Below are positions 46,752 to 55,708 of a stretch of 64,000 bases of DNA, piece after piece. Source of the DNA: Sphingomonas oligoaromativorans (GTDB lineage Bacteria > Pseudomonadota > Alphaproteobacteria > Sphingomonadales > Sphingomonadaceae); the NCBI RefSeq assembly GCF_011762195.1, contig NZ_JAASQK010000011.1, positions 1 through 64,000 of the forward strand, read 5' to 3'. The notes under the pieces are model-generated. The model was not told the DNA's origin. It saw nothing but the letters and a program-made list of their open reading frames with translations, and did not search any database. Within the stretch, counting starts at the first letter, position 1. Each line of letters starts with the position of its first letter. Both the position numbers and the translations under genes were made by a program.

Positions 46752-47306
46752 TCAGCTCGCAACAGCGGATCCCGCGGATTTGGCGTCGGACACCGAAGCC
46801 GGCGTCGATTTTTGCTTCGCCCCGGATGCCTCCGCAGGTGCGGGCATCGCCGTGGAGGGCGCGGGCTCCAGCTTGGCCGTCGGCGTCGGCTTGACGACGG
46901 AGCTTTCGCGACCATCGGACTGGACCAGTGGCAAAGCCCAATATCCCGGACCAACGAACCGGATTCTCTCAACGGATGTGGCGATCGACACCTGCACGCC
47001 GCCGGGCACTTGCAACCAGCCGTAGACGAAGCTGCTTCTGCTAAGGACATGGACGAGCAGGGGCAGCGAAGCCGGCGCATTGTCGAGTTCGAACTCCAGC
47101 CTGCGCGGCGTCAGGGCGAAGCCGCTGACAGCCATGCCCCCGCTCCCATAGCTCGCGCCGAGGCGCACGGCCGGCGTGGCGAGCGTCATGGGGATCATGG
47201 CGCCGGCACTGCCAGGAAAATCGAGCCGGATCACAGCGTTCGATGGTAAATCATAAAATGTGATGTCGAGCGCATGATGCAATAATGCGGTGCTATCGGC
47301 CGACAT
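46752..47306 (-). CDS. Unknown protein starting the leftward eCIS module
   Basis: A 184-residue protein. Residues 1-120 look like a compact beta domain (HALDITFYDLPSNAVIRLDFPGSAG, LEFELDNAPASLPLLVHVLSR, VYGWLQVPGG). The last ~55 residues are an Ala/Pro/Ser/Lys-rich tail (KLEPAPSTAMPAPAEAS). AGAGGG 8 bases before ATG 47306 supports this start. It is divergent from the sheath gene, sharing a 202-base promoter region. No family is recognised; by position it may be a particle component or cargo. Confidence 0.55.
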   Translation of the reverse strand: MSADSTALLHHALDITFYDLPSNAVIRLDFPGSAGAMIPMTLATPAVRLGASYGSGGMAVSGFALTPRRLEFELDNAPASLPLLVHVLSRSSFVYGWLQVPGGVQVSIATSVERIRFVGPGYWALPLVQSDGRESSVVKPTPTAKLEPAPSTAMPAPAEASGAKQKSTPASVSDAKSAGSAVAS

Positions 47307-47508
47307 ATGCAACGCCCTCTCGCCGTCTATATTGAATGGCCAGGTGCAATCGCCACCACCCGAAATAAAGGCGGAGCGTAAATGGAGTCGATATGAATTA
47401 GACTATTGACGAGCCCGCATCTCGTCAACCACAACGGAGCCGGAGTTAGCACCGTTTAGATTGCAATGCGGTGGAATACCGATTCTCATCCGGGTATTGG
47501 GGAGTCAA
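47307..47508. promoter_or_regulatory. Divergent eCIS promoter region
   Basis: The control region between the leftward PAAR module and the rightward structural operon. It is AT-richer than its flanks and contains a perfect 8-7-8 inverted repeat at 47406-47428, listed separately. Confidence 0.6.
47406..47428. promoter_or_regulatory. Perfect inverted repeat TTGACGAG-N7-CTCGTCAA
   Basis: Arms of 8 bases around CCCGCAT, 80 bases upstream of the sheath start codon and 99 bases from the leftward gene's start. It is a strong candidate operator for a dimeric regulator of the whole eCIS locus. Confidence 0.6.
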
Positions 47509-49533
47509 ATGGCGCTTCAGCTAACGTATCCGGGCGTATATGTGCAGGAGCTGCCGAGCGGCACGCACACGATCTCGGGGGTTGCGACCTCGATCACGGC
47601 GTTTGTGGGATATCTGACCAGAGGTCCGATGAACACGCCCGTGCAATGCCTGAATTTCGGCGATTTCCAGCGTGTTTTCGGTGGATTGGACCCCAACAGC
47701 ACCACGAGTTTCCAAGTATCGCAATTTTTCCTGAACGGGGGAACCGAGGCCTGGGTCAGCCGCGTATGCGCGAGTTCGGCACCACCGGTACAACCCAAGA
47801 CCCAGTTGACGGGCGCGCCACCGCCTTCGAGTACGGGCGGCGGGGGTGGAGGCGGCAAGGGCCTGACGCCCACAACTGGAACCAATCTGGTTGAAATCGA
47901 CTCCCAGAATCCAGGGACATGGGGTCAGAACGTGTTCGTCGTGGTCGATTACATGACCAACAAGCCCAACACGTTCAACATGACCGCGACGCTCTATTCG
48001 ATCACGAGCAACAGCAATTCGTCGAGCAGCAGCTATAGTGTCGTGCAGACGCAGAGCGTACCGGCGGTCACGCTCGATGTGAGCCAGACCAACTCGATCG
48101 TCGAGGTGATGCAGTCGGGCTATCAGAATAGCGCCCTGTTGGCCGTGCCCGCCCTCACGTCCACGCCATCGGTGCTGGTGCCTTTCGCGAGCGGCACGAT
48201 CCTCAACTTCACGCCGCCCAAAAATCCGGTGACGGCCACCTTCACCGTGACCGTGCAACCGCCGGGTTCCGATCCGACCAAGCCGCCGCCCTCGGTCCAG
48301 TCGACGCTCAACGTGACCTTCACGATCACCACGGTCGCCGATCTGATCGCCGCAATCCAGAGCGCGATCTCGAATGCCGCAGGCGCGCTCGGCTATCCCA
48401 GCCTGGCCGGAGCGCAGGTGCGCAGTTGCCTGTCTCCGTTCGTGTCGTCGAACGGAACGCAGGCGCAGCTTGTTCAGATATGGATTCCCGATCCGGGCTT
48501 CGCGAACTATCTGCTGGGCATCACATCCAACCCGACCTCGCTGTTCACCGTCCAGTCGATCAATTATCAGGCGCAGCAACTGAACCCGCCAGCTCCCTTG
48601 CCTGCCAATCCCGACGGGCTGCCGCCCACCGGGTTCGACATCGCCGGCAATTCGACCAATCGCACCGGCATCTACTCGCTCGATGCGATGCGCGTCGTGA
48701 ATATCCTGGTGGTCGCCGACATGGCGTCGATGGGCACATCGGACTATCTCACATCGGCAACGGCGACGCTCAACTATGCGATCCAGCGCAAGGCTTTCGC
48801 CATCCTCGACATGCCGCAGACGGTCACGACGCCCTCTGGCGCTGTCGCCTGGGCGACGAGCACGCCGGGAACTTTTGGGTCGGGCATCATCAGTGGCGCG
48901 ACCTATTGGCCACAGATCCAGATTCCGACACCGTTTTCCACGCAGCTCCTGGCCCTCGGCGGGAGCGGCACGCTCGCGGGCATCTACGCGCTGACCGACG
49001 TCAACCGCGGCGTCTGGAAGGCGCCGGCGGGGATCACCGCCCCGCTGGCGGGTGTCCAGCAGCTCGCCTACGTCATGAACGACCAGGAGAACGGGCAGAT
49101 CAACCCGCTCGGGATCAACGCGCTGCGCACCTTCCCGACCTATGACAATATCGCATGGGGTGCGCGCACTCTGGCGGCGGCGAATGTGGCCGATGACGAC
49201 TGGAAATATATCTCGGTCCGCCGGCTGACCCTCTATCTCGAGCAGAGCCTGATCCAGGGCCTGCAATGGGTCGTATTCGAGCCCAACGATGCAGCGCTGT
49301 GGGCGCAGATCCGGCTGAGCGTGAATGCGTTCCTGCATCCGCTCTACCTGCAGGGCGCGTTCGTCGGTGCGACCCCCTCACAGGCTTATCAGGTGGTCTG
49401 CGATGAATCGACCACGACGCCGGAGGATATGGACAACGGCATCGTCAACATCCTGATCCTGTTCGCGCCGGTCAAACCCGCGGAATTCGTCGTCATCAGC
49501 TTGCAGCAGATGGCCGGACAGTCTTCGAGCTAG
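47509..49533 (+). CDS. Contractile sheath protein of the eCIS
   Basis: A 674-residue tail-sheath protein. The N-terminus YPGVYVQELPSGTHTISGVATSITAFVG and FFLNGGTEAWVSRV are diagnostic of phage/eCIS sheaths. A Gly-rich insert (GGGGGGGKG, residues ~120-130) precedes the middle domain. The conserved C-terminal sheath domain includes RTFPTYDNIAWGARTLAA, YISVRRLTLYLEQSLIQGLQW and FVVISLQQ. It forms the outer cylinder that contracts to drive the tube. Only one sheath gene is present, unlike the three of the Serratia antifeeding prophage. GGGAG lies 4-5 bases before ATG 47509. Confidence 0.93.
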   Translation: MALQLTYPGVYVQELPSGTHTISGVATSITAFVGYLTRGPMNTPVQCLNFGDFQRVFGGLDPNSTTSFQVSQFFLNGGTEAWVSRVCASSAPPVQPKTQLTGAPPPSSTGGGGGGGKGLTPTTGTNLVEIDSQNPGTWGQNVFVVVDYMTNKPNTFNMTATLYSITSNSNSSSSSYSVVQTQSVPAVTLDVSQTNSIVEVMQSGYQNSALLAVPALTSTPSVLVPFASGTILNFTPPKNPVTATFTVTVQPPGSDPTKPPPSVQSTLNVTFTITTVADLIAAIQSAISNAAGALGYPSLAGAQVRSCLSPFVSSNGTQAQLVQIWIPDPGFANYLLGITSNPTSLFTVQSINYQAQQLNPPAPLPANPDGLPPTGFDIAGNSTNRTGIYSLDAMRVVNILVVADMASMGTSDYLTSATATLNYAIQRKAFAILDMPQTVTTPSGAVAWATSTPGTFGSGIISGATYWPQIQIPTPFSTQLLALGGSGTLAGIYALTDVNRGVWKAPAGITAPLAGVQQLAYVMNDQENGQINPLGINALRTFPTYDNIAWGARTLAAANVADDDWKYISVRRLTLYLEQSLIQGLQWVVFEPNDAALWAQIRLSVNAFLHPLYLQGAFVGATPSQAYQVVCDESTTTPEDMDNGIVNILILFAPVKPAEFVVISLQQMAGQSSS

Positions 49534-49544
49534 GATAGCAACCC

Positions 49545-50057
49545 ATGCCGAGCGTCTCGTCGACCAGCCAGTCGCCCGATCCGTATCTGAACTTCAAATT
49601 CCGCATCAAATGGCAGGGCAAATATGTCGCCGGCCTCAGCAAGTGCAGCGCGCTGCGCCGAAGCACCGAGGCGACACCCTTCCGTGAAGGCGGCGACCCC
49701 AGCACGAATCGCGTGCTTCCTGGTCAGACCAAGTTCGAGCCCATCACACTCGAACGTGGAATGACGCAGGATCTCGAATTCGAAACATGGGCGAGCCAGG
49801 TCTGGAACTATCGAGCCGGCCAGGGAATGGAGAGCTCGCTTGCCAATTTCCGCCGCAATATCACCCTCGAATTCTACAATGCGGCCGGCCAGTTGGTATA
49901 CGCATACAACATCTACAATTGCTGGCCTTCCGAATATACCGCCATGCCCGAGCTCGATTCGAGTTCGAATGCCGTGGCGATCCAGACGCTCGTGCTGCAG
50001 AATGAGGGCTGGGAGCGCGATGCCAGCGTCAAGGTTCCGCCCCCGCCCAGCTACTGA
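49545..50057 (+). CDS. Tail-tube (gp19-like) protein of the eCIS
   Basis: A 170-residue protein of the T4 gp19-like tube family. Typical stretches are DPYLNFKFRIKWQGKYVAGLSKCSAL, REGGDPSTNRVLPGQTKFEPITLERGMT, FRRNITLEFYNAAGQ and the C-terminal LQNEGWERD. Hexamers of this subunit form the inner tube propelled by the sheath. It follows the sheath gene with an 11-base gap; its stop overlaps the next start as TGATG. One tube gene is seen, so a second tube paralogue may lie elsewhere. Confidence 0.92.
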   Translation: MPSVSSTSQSPDPYLNFKFRIKWQGKYVAGLSKCSALRRSTEATPFREGGDPSTNRVLPGQTKFEPITLERGMTQDLEFETWASQVWNYRAGQGMESSLANFRRNITLEFYNAAGQLVYAYNIYNCWPSEYTAMPELDSSSNAVAIQTLVLQNEGWERDASVKVPPPPSY

Positions 50058-50788
50058 TGTTCGTGCTTCCGCTAAGCGCCACCGAGCTGCTGGATGCCGC
50101 ATCGATATGCCGCGGCAGCGGGGTGCCCGATAAAGGCATCTATCTGGCTACGCTCGGGATGACGGAACAGTCGTTCGAGGCGTGCGCCGCGCTCCCGATC
50201 GGAACACGCGACGCATCGATCCTCGCGCTGAGGCAGGCCATGTTCGGCGATCGGATTGAGCTTTCGGCGACATGCCCGCAATGCGCTGCCCGGCTCGACG
50301 TCGCGACAACGGCCACGGCTCTGCTTGCGATCGAGCGGGCCACGGACTCTCCTTCATGCGACGTGACGATCGATGGCCGTCGCTTCGATGTTCGACCGAT
50401 CAACAGCATCGACCTCGCCGCCATCGGCCAGATCCCCGACGCGGAGGAGGCGCGCATCGAGCTCGCCCGACGCTGCCTCGTCCCCCCTGAAGGCGAAGAA
50501 CCCCCAATCCTGCTGGAAGCGGCGGACGTCGATGCGATCGGCGCCGTGATCGCGCGGATCGATCCGGCTGGAGACCCTTATGCCATGCTGCGTTGCGCGG
50601 AATGCGCGTGCGAATGGGACGCCCCGATCGATATCGCCAATGTTCTGGCACGCGAGATCGAGGGTGCCGCGGAGGCGCTTCTCGACGAAATCCATCTGCT
50701 CGCTCAGGCCTATCATTGGAGCGAAGGCGCGATCCTTGCCCTCGGCCAGGACCGGCGACGCGCCTATCTCGCGCGGCTCCAGCAATGA
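50057..50788 (+). CDS. T4 gp26-like baseplate protein with two CxxC pairs
   Basis: A 243-residue protein resembling the T4 baseplate-hub (gp26/28-like) family found in many eCIS loci. It begins LPLSATELLDAASICRG, then DKGIYLATLGMTEQSFEAC and RDASILALRQAMFG. C73/C76 (CPQC) and C180/C183 (CAEC) could bind one zinc as a split ribbon. The C-terminus ILALGQDRRRAYL is helical. It probably nucleates the baseplate or helps tube initiation. ATG 50057 overlaps the tube stop by one base. Confidence 0.8.
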   Translation: MFVLPLSATELLDAASICRGSGVPDKGIYLATLGMTEQSFEACAALPIGTRDASILALRQAMFGDRIELSATCPQCAARLDVATTATALLAIERATDSPSCDVTIDGRRFDVRPINSIDLAAIGQIPDAEEARIELARRCLVPPEGEEPPILLEAADVDAIGAVIARIDPAGDPYAMLRCAECACEWDAPIDIANVLAREIEGAAEALLDEIHLLAQAYHWSEGAILALGQDRRRAYLARLQQ

Positions 50789-52341
50789 GCGACATGCTTT
50801 CTCGCCTGACGGCGCGCGCGCAAGCCAGTCCTGTCGTGCTGGACCGCCGGATCGGCTATCGATTTGCGCCGGCCGCGGACTATCAGGAAGCATGGCCGGA
50901 TGCCGAGGCGCAGTCGCCCGAGCAAATATCGGCGCATCGGGCCACGCGCACGACGGCGACACCACCTGCCAGCACGCATGACGCATCCGCGATGCTGCCG
51001 ACGGTCGCGAACCCGCCTTCGCCGACCAGCCTGTCCCGGACGCAATTTGCGGGACCGGGTGGAGCGACACCCCCGGCCGACGCAATAACGCCGCCATCGG
51101 CAACCGGGAGCACCGACGCGCTATTCCGGCCGGCCTCGAGGAATCCCGATCCCGATATTGGCCCGGACACGGGATCGTCACCAAGGACCGAGGTTGCGAC
51201 CGCCCCGGCAAGACAAGCATCGGCACCGCAGGCCATCCCATCGTCCAGACCGGCGACCGCGCCTGTCGTGCAGCGCAAGGCGGCCGCCATGCCAGTCGCG
51301 GGATCGGCGGCTTCCACACAGGATAGGCGCGCCACCTCGCGGGGAGAGATGCGCCCCGCTTCCCCGCCCTCGGCCGACATGCCGAATGCCGGCTTGCGAT
51401 CTCCTCAAAAGCTCGACGCGCCGCGCTTGGAACCCACGGACATTCGAGCTCCGGTTGATCCCGCGAAGCAGGACGCCGTGCCTCCGGGGCACGCGATCGC
51501 CGAGGCCCACAGCACAACAGCGTCGGCCGCTCCGACCGGCATCCTGTCCTCGGCCGAGGCCCCGACGAGGCGCGCGCGCGTCTTGCCCACGGCACCCCAT
51601 TCGCCGGCCGGGACGCCGTCCACATCCATCGACCAGCGGCGCGGCAATGCGGTGCCGCGCCCGCAAACCCATGATGCCGGCTCGATGGCGTCTACCACGC
51701 CGCCTGCCGAAAGTGCGGCGCAAGCCCGCGCCGGCTCTCCCTTATCCTTCGACGACACGCCCGCTCCTTCGCACTCCCAACGAAATCCCGTCGCAAGACC
51801 CGATGGGGCGCCCGCTCCCCTGCCCTTGCGCCACCGGCAGGCAGCGAACCCGGTAGCGCCAGACGGGAACATGCCGGCGCAGCGCCAGACGATCGCGGCC
51901 CGGACGCGCACTCACCGGGAGCCGCACGAAACGAGGGCAGCCTTGGCAGGCAAGGAAAGCGGCGATCCGCCTGTCCCGGACCATAAGGCTGTGTCCGTCT
52001 CGTCCGCACGCGCCACAGCGCCCATGCCTGCTCATCGCGGTGAAAATCCCGGAAACGGCCTTTCCGTGCCCGCTCCGATACCGCCGACTCCTGACCGACC
52101 GTCGGCGACCGGCCCCGAGCAGCCACGCGTGCGCGCCTATCCGCCCGCATTGCAAGCCCTGGACGCGGAAGGAGCGGCCCCCGGATCGCGGCAGGCTTCC
52201 CGGCGCCCTCCCGCGCCCGCAGGCGAGCTGCGCATAGACATCGGTCGGATCGATATCGAAATGCCGCGTTCGCGCTCGTCCGCCAGACGCCCGCAGCCAC
52301 CGCCCCTGAAAACCAGGACGCGCGGGGGGCCTGACGCATGA
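50785..52341 (+). CDS. Disordered Pro/Ala/Ser/Arg-rich eCIS protein
   Basis: A 518-residue protein beginning MSDMLSRLTARAQASPVVLDRRIGYRF, after which it is almost entirely low complexity (Pro, Ala, Ser, Thr, Arg) with no predicted fold. The C-terminus ELRIDIGRIDIEMPRSR recalls an IGRIEV-type tail I associate with eCIS proteins of unknown function. Overlaps of ATGA on both sides lock it into the operon. A flexible tape, linker or cargo-capturing protein is possible. GC and Pro/Arg bias are extreme, so the frame was accepted on the coupled start/stop as well as its end motif. Confidence 0.65.
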   Translation: MSDMLSRLTARAQASPVVLDRRIGYRFAPAADYQEAWPDAEAQSPEQISAHRATRTTATPPASTHDASAMLPTVANPPSPTSLSRTQFAGPGGATPPADAITPPSATGSTDALFRPASRNPDPDIGPDTGSSPRTEVATAPARQASAPQAIPSSRPATAPVVQRKAAAMPVAGSAASTQDRRATSRGEMRPASPPSADMPNAGLRSPQKLDAPRLEPTDIRAPVDPAKQDAVPPGHAIAEAHSTTASAAPTGILSSAEAPTRRARVLPTAPHSPAGTPSTSIDQRRGNAVPRPQTHDAGSMASTTPPAESAAQARAGSPLSFDDTPAPSHSQRNPVARPDGAPAPLPLRHRQAANPVAPDGNMPAQRQTIAARTRTHREPHETRAALAGKESGDPPVPDHKAVSVSSARATAPMPAHRGENPGNGLSVPAPIPPTPDRPSATGPEQPRVRAYPPALQALDAEGAAPGSRQASRRPPAPAGELRIDIGRIDIEMPRSRSSARRPQPPPLKTRTRGGPDA

Positions 52342-53558
52342 ATTCCGGCTTCTCGATCGCGGCCTGCACCGTCGCCATCGCCGATCGGCTTCACATGTTC
52401 ATCGGCGATGCGATACCGGGGGCGCGGGTGACCACCCTCAATCCGGGATCGGACGCCCTTCGCACGGGCGACCCTTTCGTCAATCTGTATCTGTTCCGTA
52501 CCGCGCGGAACGGCTTCGTCTCGAACGATGACCTGCCGACGCGCGGCCCTCTCGGGGCGGCGAAGCAGTCTCCCGTCCTCAAGCTCAACCTCGACTACAT
52601 GATAACCTTCTTCGGCGACGACGCGCGCCTCGATCCCCAGCGCCTCCTCGGCATGGTCGCAGGTGGGCTCAACGCAGAACCCTATATCCCGCGCGATATG
52701 CTGCGTTCGGCGATAGCGACCACGCCGTGGCTCGGCGGCGGCGATCCGCAACTGCCAAGCGATGAAATCCTCATCACGCCGCTCAACATGCTGCCCGATG
52801 CGATGGCGCGGTTGTGGTCCGAGTTCGTCGACGTGCCCTATCAGCTCACCCAGCTCTACACGGCCACCCCGATCGCGATCGAATATAAGCTGCCGGTCGA
52901 ACCCGTGCTGCCTGTCCGCCGTATCGGATTGCGCGCCATACCGTCTCGGTCGATCGCCATCACGGATGTTGTCAACGCGTCCGATCCCGAACTCCCGATC
53001 AGCGGCGGGGGCACCATGGCGGTGCGTATTCCCGATCCAGGGCAGCCCGGGCTTTCGGTGCTGATGAACGGGATTCCGGCCGAGGGCGTTCGGATCGGCT
53101 ACGACGCGCAGGGCTATTCCGCCCTGCTGGTGGATCTCACGGTCGGGCAGCCTGCTCCGCTGATGGCAGGCGCCCTCACGGTCAAGATCGTGAAGCGCGG
53201 CCCGGACGCGCAGTCGATCGTCGCGGAATCTCCCGTTTTCACCACAAGCATCGTCCCGGCGTTCGCAGGCGCTCCGGCCCTGAGCGGCGACGGCAAACAG
53301 TTGGACCTCCCAATGGCGCTGCCGGTGCCGGCGGAAAAGACCCCCGTCGTGCTGCTTTTTGCCGCGGGCACAAAATCGACATCATATCGGATCCCGTGCC
53401 TGCCGCGGACGACGGCCGCGACGATGCTGGCCGCGCCGCTCACGGGCGTGATCGCGGGCAACTATCTCGTGAGCATCGAAATCGACGGCGTCGCGAGCCT
53501 GCTCGACTGGAGCGACGGCACCTACACCGGACCGCGCGTCATGGTCCCCGGAGCCTGA
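52338..53558 (+). CDS. DUF4255 (Pvc16-like) tail terminator/cap protein
   Basis: A 406-residue protein with an N-terminal DUF4255/Pvc16-type domain (about 1-200): FSIAACTVAIADRLHMFIGD, GDPFVNLYLFRTARNGFVSND, LKLNLDYMITFFGDD, EPYIPRDMLRSAI, LPDAMARLWSEFVDVPYQLTQLY. The C-terminal half (about 215-400) looks like Ig-like beta domains. In Afp/PVC this protein caps the tube-sheath end distal to the baseplate. ATGA overlap with the previous gene; 3-base gap to the ATPase. Confidence 0.87.
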   Translation: MNSGFSIAACTVAIADRLHMFIGDAIPGARVTTLNPGSDALRTGDPFVNLYLFRTARNGFVSNDDLPTRGPLGAAKQSPVLKLNLDYMITFFGDDARLDPQRLLGMVAGGLNAEPYIPRDMLRSAIATTPWLGGGDPQLPSDEILITPLNMLPDAMARLWSEFVDVPYQLTQLYTATPIAIEYKLPVEPVLPVRRIGLRAIPSRSIAITDVVNASDPELPISGGGTMAVRIPDPGQPGLSVLMNGIPAEGVRIGYDAQGYSALLVDLTVGQPAPLMAGALTVKIVKRGPDAQSIVAESPVFTTSIVPAFAGAPALSGDGKQLDLPMALPVPAEKTPVVLLFAAGTKSTSYRIPCLPRTTAATMLAAPLTGVIAGNYLVSIEIDGVASLLDWSDGTYTGPRVMVPGA

Positions 53559-53561
53559 GCG

Positions 53562-55532
53562 ATGGCCGAGCCCAGCATCCATGTCGCGCGCTTGCAGGCT
53601 GCGGTCAGCGCGGTCGAGCGGATGATGGAGGATTATGCGCGGGCACGATCACGCCCCGGTGGGCATCATCCGCCCGGCACCGCACGCGGCGTCGATCTTG
53701 GCCCATCCATCGATGGATCGGCGCTGGACGCACTGGCGGGCTGGTACGCGCTGACGCCGTTCGAGCTGGCTGTCATCGCACTGGCCGCCGGCTTCGAAAT
53801 CTCACCCGACATGGCCAGTTTATGCGCTCTCGCCCAAGGCGATCCCACCGCGAACACCCCCACCACCCTGCTGGCGCTCGCGGTGTTCGCGGATCTCGAC
53901 GGCGCCTCGCAAGCGGTCTTCGCGCCTAGCGCTCCGTTACGCTTCTGGCACCTCATCACGGTCGAAACGACGCGCCCGGGCAGCCGGCTTCAGTTTCGCT
54001 TCGGCGTCCCGGATGCCGTTCTGTCATTCCTCGTGGGGCAACCGGTGATCGACGACGCGCTCGCGGACATCATCCGTCCCCTTGAGGCCGTCCCGCAATT
54101 GCCCTCCGACGAGACTCTCGCGGGTCATGTCGCCCGGACGGCGCGCCTGTCCGGCGCCGATGCCGCTCTCCATCTGGCAACAGAGCCAAGCCGGCGTGCG
54201 CTCGGCGTCGCAGCGGGGGCCGCGAAGCTGCTCGGCTTTCTGCCCTTTCACCTGCCACTCGTTCGCCTCACGATCGATGCCGAGCGCGACGGCGTGTTTC
54301 GTCTCTGGCAGCGGGACCGGCTCGCGCTCGGTGGCGCGCTGGTCGTCTCCTTCGAGGAACCACCGGGCGAATTTCAGCTCAATGCCATTTCACGGCTACT
54401 CGCCGAAGGACGTGGGCCGCTTTTCCTTGTGGGAGCGGCCGGGCAGTCGATCGCCGAACGCGCGCCGGGAGCGGTGATCCGCATGTCGCTCCCGAGGACG
54501 GACCCGGGCGAGGTCGCCGAGCATCTCGCCGCCCGGCTCGGCCAGGAGACCACGCCCGAACTGCGCGACATCGCGGCGCGCTTTCGGCTGCCCTTGCCGA
54601 CCCTGGAGAGCTGCGCGACCGTGGCCCGCGCGAAGACGGGGGAAGCAGGCCCCTCGGTGCCATCCGAGACCCTGCTTGCCGAAATGTTGCCGTTGCTGCG
54701 CGATCAGGTGCGCGAAGCGATGGGTGGCCTTGCCGATCGGGTTCCCGTCCGAATGACGCTGGACGATCTCGTGGTTCCGCAGAGCGCGCGCGCCGTCCTC
54801 GATCAGATCATCGCCCGCCAGCGCAACCGCGGTCGAGTCATGGATGAATGGGGATTTGCGCGCGCAGGCGGCGGAGCCCGCGGGATGAGCGTACTCTTCG
54901 CGGGGCCAAGCGGCACGGGAAAGACGCTCGCGGCGGAAGCGCTTGCCCATGCGCTCTCGCTCGACCTGTTCCGTGTCGACCTGTCGCGGATCGTCGACAA
55001 ATATATCGGCGAGACCGAAAAACGGCTCGCGGCGCTGTTTGACGCGGCGGATGCCACCGACGCGATCCTGCTGTTCGACGAGGCCGATGTGCTCTTTGGC
55101 CGGCGCACCGAGGTGCGCGATTCCCACGACCATTATGCCAATCTCGAAGTGGGCTATCTGCTCCAGCGGATCGAGTCGTTCCGCGGTATCGCGATCCTGA
55201 CCACCAACCTCGCCAACGCGATCGACGACGCCTTCGCGCGCCGGTTCGCATTCAGCCTGCACTTCGAATTTCCATCGCTGGACGAACGATCGCGCATCTG
55301 GCGCGGCGCCTTTCCGGCCGAAGCGCCCGCGACAAGCCTCGACTGGGACCGGCTCGCGCGGCTGACGCTGACCGGCGGGCAGATCCGCGTGGTCTCGATC
55401 AACGCCGCGATGCTCGCCGCCGACGAGGAGCGCGCCATCTCGATGGGGCATATCGCGCGGGCACTCGAAAGCGAATATGCCAAGCAGCGGCGACGCATCC
55501 CGCCGGCCGAACTCGCGGACTGGCCGGCTTGA
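53562..55532 (+). CDS. AAA+ ATPase of the eCIS (Afp15/Pvc15-like)
   Basis: A 656-residue ATPase. The N-terminal ~400 residues contain an eCIS-specific domain (ALAGWYALTPFELAVIALAAGFEIS). The AAA+ module has Walker A GPSGTGKT (448-455), a pore-loop-like region, Walker B ILLFDEAD (502-509), sensor-1 ILTTNLANAID and a sensor-2/arginine-finger region ARRFAFSLHFEFP. In Afp and PVC this enzyme is needed for assembly or cargo loading. Its stop overlaps a TTG start of a 59-residue gene. A ClpV-type ATPase is not present. Confidence 0.9.
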   Translation: MAEPSIHVARLQAAVSAVERMMEDYARARSRPGGHHPPGTARGVDLGPSIDGSALDALAGWYALTPFELAVIALAAGFEISPDMASLCALAQGDPTANTPTTLLALAVFADLDGASQAVFAPSAPLRFWHLITVETTRPGSRLQFRFGVPDAVLSFLVGQPVIDDALADIIRPLEAVPQLPSDETLAGHVARTARLSGADAALHLATEPSRRALGVAAGAAKLLGFLPFHLPLVRLTIDAERDGVFRLWQRDRLALGGALVVSFEEPPGEFQLNAISRLLAEGRGPLFLVGAAGQSIAERAPGAVIRMSLPRTDPGEVAEHLAARLGQETTPELRDIAARFRLPLPTLESCATVARAKTGEAGPSVPSETLLAEMLPLLRDQVREAMGGLADRVPVRMTLDDLVVPQSARAVLDQIIARQRNRGRVMDEWGFARAGGGARGMSVLFAGPSGTGKTLAAEALAHALSLDLFRVDLSRIVDKYIGETEKRLAALFDAADATDAILLFDEADVLFGRRTEVRDSHDHYANLEVGYLLQRIESFRGIAILTTNLANAIDDAFARRFAFSLHFEFPSLDERSRIWRGAFPAEAPATSLDWDRLARLTLTGGQIRVVSINAAMLAADEERAISMGHIARALESEYAKQRRRIPPAELADWPA

Positions 55533-55708
55533 CGCGCGCGGCTCCCCCACCCGCCGCCATCTCGGCGCAGGTCGATGCCGCGATTGCACGCGATCCTCGC
55601 CTGCGCGCCGCCCTCGCCAGGCTCGACGCCGGCCAGCGGGACCATGTCCGGCGCGTCATCGCCCGCACGATCGAGGCGAAATTGCGCGAGCGGGGATATC
55701 CACGATGA
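55529..55708 (+). CDS. 59-residue coupled protein between ATPase and adaptor
   Basis: TTG 55529 overlaps the ATPase stop as TTGA, and its TGA (55706-55708) overlaps the next ATG as ATGA. The product begins MTRAAPPPAAISAQVDAAI and continues RDPRLRAALARLDAGQRDHV, then IARTIEAKLRERGYPR, a mostly helical amphipathic chain. Coding is supported by the exact overlaps at both ends. It may be a small chaperone or adaptor for the eCIS; no family is recognised. Confidence 0.6.
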   Translation: MTRAAPPPAAISAQVDAAIARDPRLRAALARLDAGQRDHVRRVIARTIEAKLRERGYPR

